64,000 bases of DNA, taken from Epiperipatus broadwayi. Taxonomy: Eukaryota > Onychophora > Udeonychophora > Euonychophora > Peripatidae. This document shows positions 11,446 to 24,344 of this stretch, piece by piece. Numbering within the stretch: position 1 is the first letter of the stretch; every line of letters begins with the position of its first letter. The position numbers were made by a program, and so were the translations under genes. The stretch covers positions 500,001-564,000 of the forward strand of contig JAQFVV010006425.1 of assembly GCA_028023455.1 (NCBI GenBank), written 5' to 3'. A model generated the notes under the pieces. That model saw only the letters and a list, made by a program, of their open reading frames with translations. It was not told the DNA's origin and did not search any database.

Positions 11446-14224
11446 GATATTGGAAATCATTTACATTATTCACAGGTATGTGGTCATGTAAATGAGTTGT
11501 ATAAAAAGAAGTACATAGCTGTAGAAAGCTTGAAAGTCTGAGGTCAAGGATTTTCTAATATAAATATATATGCTCATAATAGGATGTGTAACTAAAAATT
11601 GTATAATTATATTTGAGTTACTGTAAGCAAATATACAATATATGAATCCATTTGTACATGAATTAATGTATACATTCAATTGAGGATACAAATTTCATTT
11701 ATATATATAAAGATAAGAAGATTATGAAGTTAACATTTTTTTATTTCATAAATGTAATAGATATATTTGTATTTGCCATTACAAAAATATGATGCTTTTT
11801 GACATAAAAACTAATTATTATTATTTTTTTTATTATTTGGCTTTGTTTAAAATTTTGATCTATTTATTAAAGTGTTACACTCTTTGGCAATAAAACAGAA
11901 GGTCAAATTTTTGCCGACATATCAGCAGAAATCTAAATTTAAAATAAAAAGTAATACACGTCAAAAACTGATATATTTTGATTCTTTCCATAAACTATTA
12001 TTGTTCACAGTGACAGAGGGATTTGGGGGAATAACGATAGATGACAGAGGATAAGAATCTAGCAGAATTTTAAATTCGATTACTGTCAGAAAACGCAACC
12101 ATAAGAAAAATAACAGTATTTATGTGCGTAGTCATCCTTAATTTTTGTATTATCTTTATTTTTTTTTAAATCAAAAACATGACGCACTAATTACTATTTA
12201 AAAACATGTAAATATAAAAATTAGAATAACGTTTACATTTAAAATACATATATTTTTAATGTGGTTAAGCACATTTATATATAAGCATATTTATATATAA
12301 CAAGATATAAACAATTAAATTTTCAGTTACGAAAAGTCACATTTGCTTGAAGCTTATAATAACTCTTTTATTGGGATAGTGATAATAAATATAAATAAGT
12401 TTCCATTAGATAATTGTGTGTACTAATTCGCGGACTATTTACTAACAAAACTAGAATAAGAATTTAAGCTATTTTAATCATAGTACTTAACAACCCAATT
12501 TACTTCCTCCTATTTACTTTTAACATTTTAATTGCAGAATTATAATCACTAAGAAAGCAAGGGTCTCTATTGAAACCTCTATAAATCAATTATGATAGGA
12601 AAGTATATTTCTAGTACTACTTAAACATCAGTTGCTTAGCGTTCTAATGCTATTACATTTTGTTTCTTTCTGTGGCAAATGAAAAGGGTAGGTTTATCTT
12701 ACAAATAAAATTAGAGAAATAACTAAGTACGTAAGTTAGAAAAATAACAGTTCGTGAGTACATGGAATTCATTGTGTTAACTAAAAAAGTAACAATTTTG
12801 ATCTGGGATCAAAAACTATATTCTGAATGAGACAATATGATGTTTAATTAGCAAGTGATAAAATTTTTTAATTAATTTCTAATGAATAACCTACCATTAT
12901 CAAATAAATCTAGTTTTTCATATGTTTGTTTCCTTAATACGGATACTTTTCTGCAATAAATCCTTCCTAATTATTTCTCTGACAATATATATAATTTATT
13001 TTTCTTAATTTTTTTAATATACATTATTCTTTCATTTAGTAATTTTACCGATTTTAAATTTTAAACTTTCAGCTTATTTTTTTTTACACAAATAAAAATC
13101 TAATAATAATTTATTTATTTTGGTTATTCTTCTACTACAAAGTTCAAATGCGATTACAAGATATATTTTAAATAAAGCATTTAATAAATAAGCCTTATTA
13201 ATAATTTGAATTTTAAAATTTGTTCCACAAACTATTTAATAATAAATGACATCTAGACTTAAATTATTACTTTATTTTAATAATGCTGAAATCTAATGCC
13301 AAGAATCATCGATCATGTGTTTCTTATACTGCTCTTAAGACTAAATTATTGGTCTAATACAACTTTTGATATTTCTGTATACATGGCTTGCATATCACAT
13401 TTATATGTATACATTGAAACTTTCTTATAGACAATGTTATCCTATCATTGATTGCTTTTGTATCCACTCTAATGTGTGAATAAAGTTTGATTATTGAAAG
13501 TAATCTAATAAAATAGAAATTATTTTTGATATATATTTCTTTACATTAATTGAAGTTTAATGAATAATATACCACCCAATATTTTTCGATGATTATCTAT
13601 TATTCTAAGACTATATATTAATTAAAGGTCTCATTCAAAATATAGTGAAAATATTTTTACTTTGAACCAAATCAACAAGATTCAGAGGGGAAAAATAACC
13701 TGTGTGATGTAATACATTGTAGAGTAGTGAATATCATATGACCTCAAGATGTGACCAACATTTTTTTACTTATTACTATAACATTAGCACTGTCTTTATT
13801 CAAATAAAAATGTACTCAGATATGTATGTTTTATTTAATTATTGTTTCATCTAGTATTATTTTATAGGTGTGTGCTATGCGTATCCATATATTGTTTATA
13901 AGGAAATAAAACGTATTAGAAAAAAATTTGCATCGACATAATTTGTTTAAAATTGTTTACTATTTTAGATATATATTTACACTTATTTCATGAAAAAAAA
14001 ATCATAACCAATTACTAAGACAATTTATAAGCAAGATTTCCAAAACATTTAAATAAACATAAATATTGCCTACTTTTTGTTATATATTTAATTGATTCTT
14101 TATGATTCTTGCTTGTAATTGTCTTTGTAATGGATTCATATTTATTTGTCCCATGAAACAAGTTTTTATTATTAGCATTATATATTTATTAAATATATTC
14201 ATTATATTTATTAATATATATAAT
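11446..14224. other. A+T-rich spacer, nothing recognised
   Basis: Long A+T-rich stretch with short TA tracts. A plus-strand open frame at 11872-12054 (60 codons) has no recognisable motif. No shared repeat was detected by eye. Confidence 0.5.
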
Positions 14225-14480
14225 AAAATCAGTCAACACTTACAATCCCAGTGTCAATAACAATCAACAATTCCAAACTGTTGTCAAGGCAACATGCTTT
14301 TAACACTAAGTTGGAATTCCACATTTATATAGATCTTACAGATTGCAACTTTACCAAAAGAGATGGAAATTAGTGATACAAAGAATTATAAATAAACTTC
14401 CTTAAACAAGTAAATATAACCTGTTCTGAATGCACACTAATATACTAGTAATTATAACATAGCAAACTGCAATTATAATT
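14225..14480. repeat. Dispersed repeat family A, copy 1
   Basis: Landmarks are AACAATCAACA, CTGTTGTCAAGGCAAC, CTTTTAACACTAAG, GGAATTCCACxTTTAT and, downstream, GATTGCAACTTTACC and ATAGCAAACTGCAAT. The same order recurs at 14545-14720 and 44890-45230. Confidence 0.6.
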
Positions 14481-14544
14481 TCCAAATTTTCCTCAATTTA
14501 TTAATTAAATAATAAGTGTAATAATGTTCAAGGCTAGATGGGTT

Positions 14545-14720
14545 TATAAGTAAGCATTGCAGCCATTCAACACAAACAATTCCAATATCAACAATAATCA
14601 ACAGTTCTTAACCTGTTGTCAAGGTAAACTGCTTTTGACAATAAAGATGTAATTCCACCTTTATTTATGATAATATATTTATATAGACACTAAATAGAGA
14701 TTGAAATTGTTATAACAGGA
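14545..14720. repeat. Dispersed repeat family A, copy 2 (partial)
   Basis: It repeats the 5' landmarks of copy 1 about 320 bp downstream in the same orientation: AATAATCAACAGTT, CTGTTGTCAAGGTAAAC, CTTTTGACAATAAAG and TAATTCCACCTTTAT. The two could form a diverged tandem pair. Confidence 0.6.
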
Positions 14721-14978
14721 ACCAGATTTGAAACCTATTACATGTCTAAGGTATTCTTTAGCCTCATATAACCAACCATATGTGGTAGTCAAACATATAT
14801 ATTTGATTAAGTCTATAATTGTGCTTTATGCACATGTAATGAAGCTATATAGTGTAGTAATTAATAATCTTAATCAATTGTCTGAGCACTTTTGGGAAGT
14901 GTAAGTTCCTATAATCATAGCTTATTACCAATTGAAAAATGCTTCTAATAAAGCCTTATGTAAATTTATGCAAACTGA

Positions 14979-15299
14979 CTATGGCATCCATTTTTTAGAA
15001 ATGCAGAAGCAAGATTCTCTTCTGTTTATAGCTGTGGCATCACTTGATATATAGCAGGCTTCTTTGATCTTGCATTTAGTATCATTTCGTTCAGTGCAGA
15101 TCATCTTGGCAGTTGTTGGTTAGAAGATGTGGCCAGCAATCCTTTTATGCTCTATAAATATTGTGCCTTCTTCTGTCTTATTTTTAGTTCTGTTATATAG
15201 GTATCTGTGCTGTGCCAGTCTAGTGGCAATGTTAGTCTTAGTTTCTCCAAAGTAGATTGCATAACAGTTATTATGGGGGCATGTAAATTTCTATTTGCA
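14979..15299 (-). pseudogene. GIY-YIG endonuclease remnant of a second Penelope-like element
   Basis: Reading the minus strand from 15299 gives, with internal stops, CPHNNCYAIYFGETKTNI, then ATRLAQHRYLYN, IEHKRIAGH, a stop at 15120-15122, then a C-terminal part with KCKIKEACYI and ATAINRRES, ending at a TAG at 14979-14981. This is the PLE endonuclease layout: a Cys pair, the GIY-YIG-type AIYFGET motif, the Arg in RLAQH, then a basic E-A-x-x-I...I-N tail. The residues differ clearly from the PLE at 41.9-44.8 kb (SYIGESRCSIEKRL), so this is a different PLE family. No matching RT was recognised upstream on the minus strand (15300-15820). Confidence 0.75.
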
Positions 15300-15827
15300 T
15301 TTAAAATATTTATATCATAAATTTAATTATATAAAGGTCAATTTATTAATTTGCTTTGCTATAGAATCATATGTATATGTATAGTTGACTCTATATAGTG
15401 ATGCATATATAGGATGGTATGATTTAATTGTGTTAAAAGTGTTTGGTCTTGTAAATTAAAAGTAAAGTAGTTGTAAACAAATTAGTGTTGAGCCACCACA
15501 TCAGTTTACATTTAATAAATTTTGCAAATTAATTTGTTTACACCAGACTGTTGTATAAGTAAAGTCAATAGACTGGTACTATTCAAATTTATGGTGGAAT
15601 GTTGGATATTTTGCAAAAATTAAACAAAAGTTTAAAATCAATTTTAAAATCTAAAGATTTAAACACTAATGGCTTCTCAGGTCATATTAAATTGTCAACA
15701 AGCAGGTAGCTGGAGATAAATATTGGTATAAATAGACCACATTTTAAAATAGACACACACATACATCAACTTTTGAAAGAGAATTTGCCACCAGAATCCA
15801 CAATATTTAAGATTTAATATGTCTGGT
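15300..15827. other. A+T-rich spacer upstream of the GIY-YIG remnant
   Basis: No RT motif of the PLE could be read on the minus strand, so the element is truncated or too decayed here. Nothing else was recognised. Confidence 0.5.
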
Positions 15828-16090
15828 TAAGGAGGATGTTGTTTTGCTGCCTCTCCATGTGAAAATGACAAGTTCCTGCCATCTTATGCATGTAACAACC
15901 TGATCATTGCAAAATAAAATTATATTGTAACAGCCTTCCACCAGAAGAAGAAGACACTGGGAACCTGTCCAAAAAAAATGTGATCACACCTGAAGACCAT
16001 GTGACTACATCACCCCCTGCAATGAAGAATTGGTAATATCATTCCAGAATCACAGAGCTGTGAATTAATTCATTTTAATATTCAAACTCT
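15828..16090. repeat. Dispersed repeat, probably homologous to 38885-39180
   Basis: Collinear landmarks in both places are ATGTCTGGxTAxGG near the start, a GCATG...CTGA-like block, CTTCCA followed by AAGAAGAAGACA, and a downstream block ending GAACATTCAA. Spacing differs by indels. Homology is likely but the divergence is high. Confidence 0.45.
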
Positions 16091-16823
16091 TAAATTTTAT
16101 AAGTTATCTAAATGTAAAATAAAGAAATAATTGAACATTCAAACTAATGTTAACTTTAAACTATGTCCAAAATTAATTAACCTTTTAAATGTGAAATGTG
16201 TTTACCTATATCTGTAGTCTACTTTAGTTAAATCAAATCAATATATCTATAATTCTTATTTCTCTGTCACTATAGTTGTTCCTATATCTTTTGCTACATT
16301 TACTTTTAAAACATATTTTATATATTTATTAAATGCCAATACTTTGAAATAGTGACCCTTTCATTTTGGAACAGATATATTTTAAAATATTTTTCTTTAA
16401 TTATCTTTAGTAATGTCATCAATCATGTATGCCATTTCAAAATCCTATATTGTAATAATAATGAACTAAATGTGGTTTGCTTCTAAATTTGATTTATGAT
16501 TTTAATTATTGTTATAATAAGTAAAAGTTTATCTTTAGGACAGTTATAAAGTATGTTTGTTAGCTATTATTAAACCCTCCCAATTATACTTTTCATCCTT
16601 TATTAATATGTAAGATGTAGATTAAAGCATATTAAAAAGATTGACAAAGTAATTTATCATTTAATTAACCTAAATGTAATGCTATTTAAGAATTGGCTTC
16701 TATTAGCTAAACCGATAAAAGCTATTGTTAGACAACAGTCAAATTTAAATATATATGTTATATCATTATTTGCATTTCAGGTGTATTTTGTTTAATCAAT
16801 TTACTTTCATATTGCTGCATCTT
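16091..16823. other. A+T-rich spacer, nothing recognised
   Basis: No gene or shared repeat was recognised. Confidence 0.5.
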
Positions 16824-17003
16824 CTAAAATGGGACCTCAATTAGGCCATTCCTTTTCACTATTTCAGGAATGTGTCGAGATTGTCCCTGAGTTAATGCCA
16901 TGTCATTGAATAAACCACCCTGCTCCTGAATTTCAATGTTCCTATCATTAGCAACAAGATAGTCCCAGGGTATTGTGCATTGGTTACAAGAACCCTTGAA
17001 AAA
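16824..17003 (-). other. Unidentified 59-codon minus-strand open frame with protein-like composition
   Basis: Between a TAA read at 17004-17006 and a TAG at 16824-16826 the minus strand is open for 59 codons with no Met near the start. The product includes CTIPWDYLVANDRN, then EQGGLFNDMALTQGQSRH and IPEIVKRNGLIEVPF. Its mixed composition (Gly, Pro, Gln, Asp, Arg) is unlike the Phe/Ile/Lys/Asn-rich strings that surrounding A+T-rich DNA produces. I do not recognise the family. A CTGCAG at about 17014-17019 could be a splice acceptor upstream. It may be a fragment of a transposon-encoded protein or an exon; neighbouring sequence gives no support either way. Confidence 0.3.
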
Positions 17004-17689
17004 TTATTCATCTGCAGAGCAGCATTATTAGTAATAATTTGCTAGTTCTATAGCAGATATTGGTGATCTAAAACAGCCAGTTCTTCATATTTTAAATATT
17101 CAGCTTTGATCTGAAGCAACAACTTGGCTACTAATTTAAATCTACATAAACATAAATTTATTTATGCACTCAAAAATTAGATAGAAATATATACATTTGT
17201 ACAATACTATAATAAATTATCTATCCAGGCTAAAAAAAATTACGTATCAAATAGCAACATACAATGTTAAGATAGTATTTGCTATTCTCATTATAGGAGT
17301 AATGTTAGTTACTGCACATACATGCATGTGTTGATTTTATATGTAAAGATGAGATTGATATGATATTGTCTCATCCTCTGTTACAAATGCATGCATTTGT
17401 CCACACCTATGAAATTATGTTCTATGTTTTTTATTAATTGTCTTTATTGATTAATAAATATGTTTAAATTACATGTTTTGTATGTAATACTCATAGTCTA
17501 ATTTCAATCCAATTCCATCTAGTTATTATGTTACAAATGAGTGACATATGCAGTATTGAGTTCAAATTATAGATATTACCTCCATCATTATGATATCAGT
17601 CTATTTAAATTCTATTAGTTTATATTGAATCAGTCTCCGAGTATCATGTTTTTCTGTGTTATGACAGCTGTGAAGAAATGAAAGACCAA
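17004..17689. other. A+T-rich spacer, nothing recognised
   Basis: No gene or shared repeat was recognised. Confidence 0.5.
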
Positions 17690-17880
17690 GGGTAACCTCA
17701 GATAGGTTATTAATAGAACATTGAGTCATGGAGTACTAATAAATATGTTATAGCTTGGTTGAATTCGGGACTTAGGGATCCTGCTCTAGTCAGCTTTGCC
17801 CTATTTGCCTGGACTCAGTATTTTGTTGCATGAATGTACAAATACAACCATTACATATCTTAAGGCTATGATTACCTTCC
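17690..17880. repeat. Dispersed repeat, partner at 41060-41207
   Basis: Collinear landmarks in both: TTATAGCTTGGTTG / TTAAAGCTTGGTTG, a GGAT block, AGTCAGCTTTG, TTxCCTGGA, ATTTTGTT, and TGAATGTACAAAT. In the partner the match runs directly into a long (TA)n array at 41208. Confidence 0.65.
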
Positions 17881-19141
17881 ATGGCCCTGAACTGACTGCA
17901 TGTTGATGCACAGTAAATATATATGTGTAAAAGGTTTTTTTTTTCCCATTTACCCACTCCAATGTGAGGAAATGCCACTTAAAACACATCCCCACCAACT
18001 CAGATATGAATCATCTTATTTGTCACAAAGGGATTTTGCTTTTTCTTAATATATATATATTTCCCCACATTTAGACACTCAAGAATGATGTACAATTTGT
18101 GGTACATTATGCAAATTAGGTATATACATGTATGAATATTTTTGTTAACACAACAGATTATTATAAATGTAAGACTTTTTTTTTTACATGAGATTCTAAA
18201 AAATTTTTTGTAACTTAGTGTGAAATAGAGAGGTATAGATAATCAGTAATTGTTAAAAAACAGTGTAAACAATTTTGTCCACTCATTAATGCATATTAAA
18301 AATTAAGGGAAATATTAATTTTGTAAAGTAATTTGTGTACACTTTCCTGTGCTGGTGAGGGTGTCTTGAATGAGGCTATGAGTCATCCTCCCAGAAATTT
18401 ATCATCAGATGTAGTGAAAGAGAATTTCAAACTAAAATGAAAAGGGGAAAACCATTGTTTTAAAATTCATTTTATGATGGTTTGGAAGCAAGAAATAAAA
18501 CCAGTGATGTAAAATTAAGTGCACAAATTTTAAAAAATAATAATAATGGTATAATCATGAACTCTTAAGTTTTCTTTTAGAGAAGAAAAGCAGCTGGGAT
18601 AAAGAAAGAATATGTGCACAGTGGGTAATATCGATTTTATTACTATATTTTATTATTATTAAATTTATATTTTTATTTATGTTTATTTAAAATACTGGGC
18701 AGGTATATGCACATAAAATAAACTAATATAGTGGTGCAAAGTTTTATAAATATTAGGTGAGAGAAGTGCGCAGGTGACACTATGCAAAGAGCAGAAATAA
18801 ATTAGGTAGGCTGAAAACAAGAAGGGCAGTGGAATAAATCATTGTCCTGGTGGGGAGAAGGACAAATAGCCATATTACAGGATTACTGTAGAAGTATCCA
18901 TCAAACAGTGACAAAAAAAATCCATTCTAAAAAAATGAATATAACCCCTAGAATCTGACATGGATATGTATGCAAATGGTTAGGCTGTGATCATGATGAA
19001 GGCAGTAAAAAGGACCCTTAGATTGTAGGGCTGGAAATAACAATTGCACTCAGAAAATAGGCAGAATCCAAACACCATGAATCTTTGTATTTTGCTGATA
19101 AAGGAAAGTGATAAGTTCTAGGAATGGAAGAGAGTTAGTGA
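17881..19141. other. Spacer; GC-richer and purine-rich from about 18750
   Basis: It starts A+T-rich with a (TA)n tract near 18046-18060. From about 18750 the plus strand becomes purine-rich and clearly less A+T-rich, continuing into the coding-like stretch at 19142. No gene was recognised in 17881-19141. Confidence 0.5.
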
Positions 19142-19921
19142 AGGAAAATTTTAGACCTGGAGGATAATTGTCAAAAAGATATCTTAGCCATGAAAAAGGA
19201 GTTCTGGGGAAAAACTAAAAGTGTGAGCAAGAATGAAGAAAGTATTACCTCAACAGAGAACCAAGAAAACAAAATGTGTGGAAATGATGCAGGAACATGC
19301 AGAGAAGATGGAGAACAGTTAAGGATAGCCCATCACTCACTAAGGGATTGAGGAACCCAAACAGTGGAAGTGGAAAAAGAGGAGACTACCCAAGACCATG
19401 TTTATAAAGGAGAAAGATATGTTTATAAAGGGGAAAGATATGCTAAATCAAATGGATGCTTCAAATTATTGCTGAGATAATAGAAGAAAGCCAAGGGTTC
19501 TGATGAGAGTGCAGAAGAAAAAATCCTGAAGACAAACTCTGAGTTATTAGCTGAATAGTCCTAAGTAATACATGATAGCCTAGAAATGATGAAGGCACAA
19601 GACAAGACTGAGCCAGATCTAGGAGATGTGAAAGGTGAAGAGGTTATTAGATACAGGAGAAGGGATGTAACAATACAGTATAGGAAAAATAGATGGGACA
19701 AATTTTAAAATGCCAGAAGTACAAGACCAAAAGTTATGAAGATGGAGGGAATGAATAAGCCAGTAAAAGAAAGGGAATCAAAATATTATCTGCATAGCAT
19801 GCAGCTTCTACAGGACACCAGTGCAGGCCAGACAAGCCTTGCGTGGTGTGCAGAGAGCAGCACAAGTTGCAAAGGAGAGTTAAAGAGGCATGTTATATCA
19901 TCTCTGATGTACATGCCATGA
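19142..19921 (+). pseudogene. Unidentified degenerate coding-like stretch
   Basis: One plus-strand frame (the frame of the ATG at 19736) stays protein-like for ~780 bp, interrupted by stops such as those at about 19349, 19475-19480 and 19706. Segments, in order: KILDLEDNCQKDILAMKKEF, KTKSVSKNEESITSTENQEN, a duplicated VYKGERY heptapeptide (19399-19440), EVIRYRRRDVTIQYRKNRW, and the last open part 19736-19921 with LQDTSAGQTSLAWCAES and CKGELKRHVISSLMYMP before TGA. It is charged, mostly hydrophilic and GC-richer than its surroundings. I do not recognise the family. Purine-rich DNA has few stops, so the open frame alone is weak evidence; the residue composition of the last 60 codons is the best argument for past coding. 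Confidence 0.3.
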
Positions 19922-20217
19922 ATAAAAAAGAAACATTTTGTGCCATTTCCAGGAAGTGGCAAATCTAAGTCAATGAAAATCTAGTCCACCCTAATTTGCA
20001 TATTTTATTCCAGCTACTTCTTGAAAATGAAGGCCTAGACATTTGAAAGCGCTTGAGTAAATTGATAAAATTTGTTATTTGTTGAGACAGTGATTATATA
20101 TATTATAGTTTATATTTAATTTATATGTGTGTATTTATATTAACACAAATATAGATTTTACAAATATTTTTCTAACTCATAGTTGAATGTTAAATATTAC
20201 AATACTGTCCTAGTAAT

Positions 20218-20510
20218 TCAAATGTGGGAGAAGAGATTGAACAAGGGGATGTGGGGAAAGGAGATTAAAATGGGATAATTTAAAAAGTATGGGAGGTAGA
20301 AGAATAAAGGGTGATGAAAATGGAAGTTATGAATAAACCAGAGCATCTTGAAGTAAAAGATGGGAAATCGAATAGAGTCTCCAGTGTCTCAAATGTGAAA
20401 GAGATCAAACAAGAGGATGTGGGGAAAGGAGATTGGAACAGGGATGGTTTAGAAATATGAGACATAGAAGAATGAAGCATTATGAAGAGCAGGTAAATGG
20501 ATGAACATCG
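20218..20510. repeat. Purine-rich tandem duplication, ~172-bp unit
   Basis: AATGTGGGAGAAGAGATTGAAC begins near 20220 and a variant (AATGTGAAAGAGATCAAAC) near 20392. Both continue with GATGTGGGGAAAGGAGATT and then an AGAAGAATxAAG block. The second unit ends where the 2.3-kb dispersed segment begins at 20512. Confidence 0.75.
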
Positions 20511-20511
20511 T

Positions 20512-22770
20512 ATATAAAAATACAAGTGCAAAATAAAAACTATATTAAAATAATAACTAATTACCTAGTATAATATTTCTCCATATTATACTTTTCTGAA
20601 ACATTCTTGAAGAGAGAAATAATAATTAAATAATAATAAAATGAATAAGACAAATAATTGATCTAACTATCTACCAAATGCTAACAAACATAATAATAAT
20701 AATGATAATCATTAAAGCTTTTTTTAGCTGAAACATAAAAGTTCATTTACAGTTTGTAGATAAAACATCTTGGTCATGTACAAAAATAATGATGATCATT
20801 TGTATAACAATAAATATGGATAAACATATAACAAATTCCTGCAGGGAGACAAATAATATTAATTTGATCCAATTAGAGAGTATTTCAAAGTTCTTAGCAA
20901 TAGCTAATGAAACTGCTGACAATATCACATGAAACTTTTTATGCTGGCAAATAAATATTTAATATTGCATAAGTTGAGCAATAATTTATTATTTAATTCA
21001 TTACACTTGTTAAAGCATTTGTTCTAAATTCTCAAAAGTCATTACTTAGGGAATAACTACTTAGTTTCATAAATCCATTTAAATCTATGTAAGTTTATTG
21101 ATAATATACTTTAATAATAAAAAAATCAAATGTAAATGAGGAACAATAATAAAATGCAGATATCAACATCTAATTTCTATACTCTCCTACTCATTCAGTT
21201 ATAAGCACATTTAGAGATAAATTAATAATTCATTAATTATATGTCACACATTCCATTTCTTAATTCTAGAGATGGAAATGGTTATGTATATATTTTTATC
21301 AATAATAATAATAAGCATGTTATAATAAGTTATTTGTACACATTCATCTGTTTAAACTTTATTCCTTCATAGCTAGTAAAAATTATCAATAAAGAGTCTT
21401 TGAAATGTTTTATAAAAAGTTCAGCACAAATTTTCTAAAATAATATTATAATTCACACATTCCAGTTATTTCTTTAATGTTAGAGATTAAATCTAGGCAA
21501 ATCTAAACAAATCAAACTTATAATATAAACATAAATTTTGATTGCATCTTTAATATTAGAGATAATATTTAGGCAATATTAAAAAATAATGTTAGGCAAA
21601 GCAAATTTATACTATAGACACATATACACATCCTAAATGATGACTTAAATTTAAATTAGTCAATCAGAATTGTAGAGAAGATACACGTTGTTTCCAAAGT
21701 TCTTAACAGGCACATTTTAATTTTTATTTTCCTTAGAAGAACTTCTGAGCTGTTTTCATCCAGAACATTAATAGAAGTTTTTACTTTTAAGCTTGAATTA
21801 TGGAAGAACCAATTTGTAAAAAAAAATGTAGTAATAAAAACATTTGGTGGAGAGAGAAATGTTGTAATCAGAAAGGCCACTTTTTTGTAAAAGTACCTTC
21901 TTTTATATCAGATTATTACCTAAGCATTTGTTTTTTCCACCAATCCAAGGTCATTGAAAAGTTCAACTGTAAAAACAAAGGTTACCCCTCCCATTGTACT
22001 GATATAATTAGTTACAAATATGCAAAAACTTTTTTTTTGAACAAGAAAGAAAAAAAATCATTTTGTCTTTAAAAAAAAAATTGTACCAAGAATAAAATCT
22101 TTTACATTTCTAAAGTAGCAAAGAAATAATTATTTATCAAATAAAATGATTGATGGTGTATTTGTCTGTTTGACAGTTCAATTGTCCAATGATTCATTAA
22201 TTTATTTAAAATGTATTTAAGATGGTTATCCAAGCTATTGATTAGGAAATTAAATATTATGCTGTGAAACATGATATTTTATAGTTTAATGAAGTACATG
22301 AATAGAAAATGAAGTTGAAAGATTGCACAAGCATACTTGCACATCTGTAAATGCTGTACTACAAGTACTAAACCAGTCTAATCAAAATGAAAGTTTCTAT
22401 GATGATGAGTGAAACATATTGCACTAATTACACTATGGATTAAAGTATTAAAACAAAGTAACCCAAAAAAATTACCAATACTATCTTGCAGACAAATGAG
22501 ACAAAATTGGATGAACTTAAACTACACTAACAATTTATGTGACAAGCCACACCCCTTTCTATCATTAAATACTTATTAAAGAAATATATTAAATATCTCA
22601 AAATTTCAAATTATATCTGCAAGTATTTTTAAACATAGTTGTAAGTCATTAATAAAAAACATTAAAAATTCAAATTATTTCATTTTTTTTAGTTAGATGC
22701 TATCAGCTGTTACTGATACAATGCTATTTAATCCCAATTGGTTTCTGGTTCCTATCCAGAAGGTTACTAT
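20512..22770. repeat. Large dispersed segment, copy 2 (partner 7105-9408)
   Basis: Collinear with 7105-9408 in the same orientation over ~2.3 kb, with matching landmarks described there, including the small minisatellite at about 21465-21620. It ends with CTATCCAGAAGGTTAC and is followed almost immediately (22780) by the same RTE-like LINE that follows copy 1. The open frame at 21800-22072 is not preserved in the partner and is not considered coding. Confidence 0.8.
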
Positions 22771-22779
22771 ATATATAAA

Positions 22780-23480
22780 GAAAAGTTCAAAGAAATTAAA
22801 TGAGAAGCTATATGAATAAAAATGAATGGGGTTTCTTTAATTCAATTACATTATGCAAATGGTGTAGTTGTTTTTGAAAAAAATACTTCAGAGCTTCAGG
22901 AAATGTTGTAAAACTTATCAAATGAAAAAAAAAGTAATTTCAAAAATAAATGCTAAAAAGAATTAAATGTTCAATGGATTTTTCTGGAAAACAAATAGAA
23001 ATTGATGACAATGAACTATAAAAAGAAAACAAACACAAATATCTTGCATGAATTATTAATATAAACAGAAACATAATGGATGAAATTATTCAAAGAATTG
23101 AACCAGAATGTAGTGCTTTTGGTAGATCTAACTTAATGTTAAAGAAATTTATATCTATATTTTTGAAAATAAAAGATTTTAAAAGATATGTGTTATCAAT
23201 TCTTATACATGTATATGAAAGTTGAACATTCAATAAAAATTAATACAGAGACTTTGGACTATTCAATGAAGCAAGGAAAATATGTAAATAGAAGTGACAA
23301 AAGAAGTTGAAAAGGAAATATGTACATAAAAAAAAAACAGCTATTATTAATACAATTGAAAGACTTAAGAAGTTAAAATGGAATTGTGTTGGAAAATTTT
23401 TAGAAGAAGCAATATCAAATGTAAGATGGATTAATGGATAACATAAGGAAGTTTTTTGGTAAGAATGAAAGAAAAAGGTT
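22780..23480 (+). pseudogene. RTE-like LINE reverse transcriptase C-terminal remnant (copy B)
   Basis: Nucleotide-level similarity to 9940-10800 and 47010-47650: a block like ATTATGCAAATGGTGTAGTTGT (decayed motif C), GAGCTTCAGGAAATGTTG, TTCAATGGATTTT, a CAAATATCTTG block, AGTGCTTTTGGTAGA and ACTTAATGTTAAA. Many stops and frame changes mean no usable frame remains. It lacks the inverted motif-A piece seen in copy A. Confidence 0.75.
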
Positions 23481-23549
23481 GTTGTTAAGCTAAAGTATAT
23501 TATTCATATTTGTAATTACCTTATGTATCAAATTTAAATTAACATAATA

Positions 23550-24344
23550 GCTATAGAAATAAATAAAAATACTTTAGTAATGAAAGTTTTTTAAAATTCT
23601 AGAAATGGAACCTTAGGGCTTTTTTAAAATTATTTCTGAAATCTATACAAAATAAACTAAAATATACAAACTCTGGCATTAAATAACAGCCATTTAATTA
23701 AATATTGTGCTAAAATTATTTAGCATTCAGTCATTCTAATGCCATGACAAAATGGTGATTGTTGTTGGAATATGAATGTTCTTCCCTCTTGATTTACCCC
23801 AATCTTGCAAATATTAATCAGTTTTAAATACTTATCTGCAAAAATATATAAAAGAACCTGTGATTCTGAATTTTTAAACAGCTAATAAATTATAAATATG
23901 CACTTAAGTCACAGAAATTCCATGTTATCTATTAAATGCAAAAGTAATTATGAACAAAAAAAATTTACTGGTATATAAACTGATTTTTATGCTGTTTAAA
24001 ATGATGTAACATGTATTAATATATTAATACATTCAATTAATTGCTATGATTTATAATACAAATAAAAATAGGGGGTGCAGTTTTTAAAATTATCAAATTG
24101 TATCCAAAGAGGCTGAATCATCCCTTTGTATTTCAGTTCATATTTGGAAAATAAGTAGGGTTTTTGCAAATATATAAATATTAGCATTTAATTTTATTAA
24201 AAATTTTATTACAATAAAACTAATACTAATAACAATAGGCAATACAAAAAACAAATAATTTGTAACAAAATATAAGAATATATAAATGGTTGTTTTCTCT
24301 TAGCATATTGAAACCGTTTGAGGGGCAAATGCACAGACATATGC
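23550..24344. other. A+T-rich spacer, nothing recognised
   Basis: No gene or shared repeat was recognised. Confidence 0.5.
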
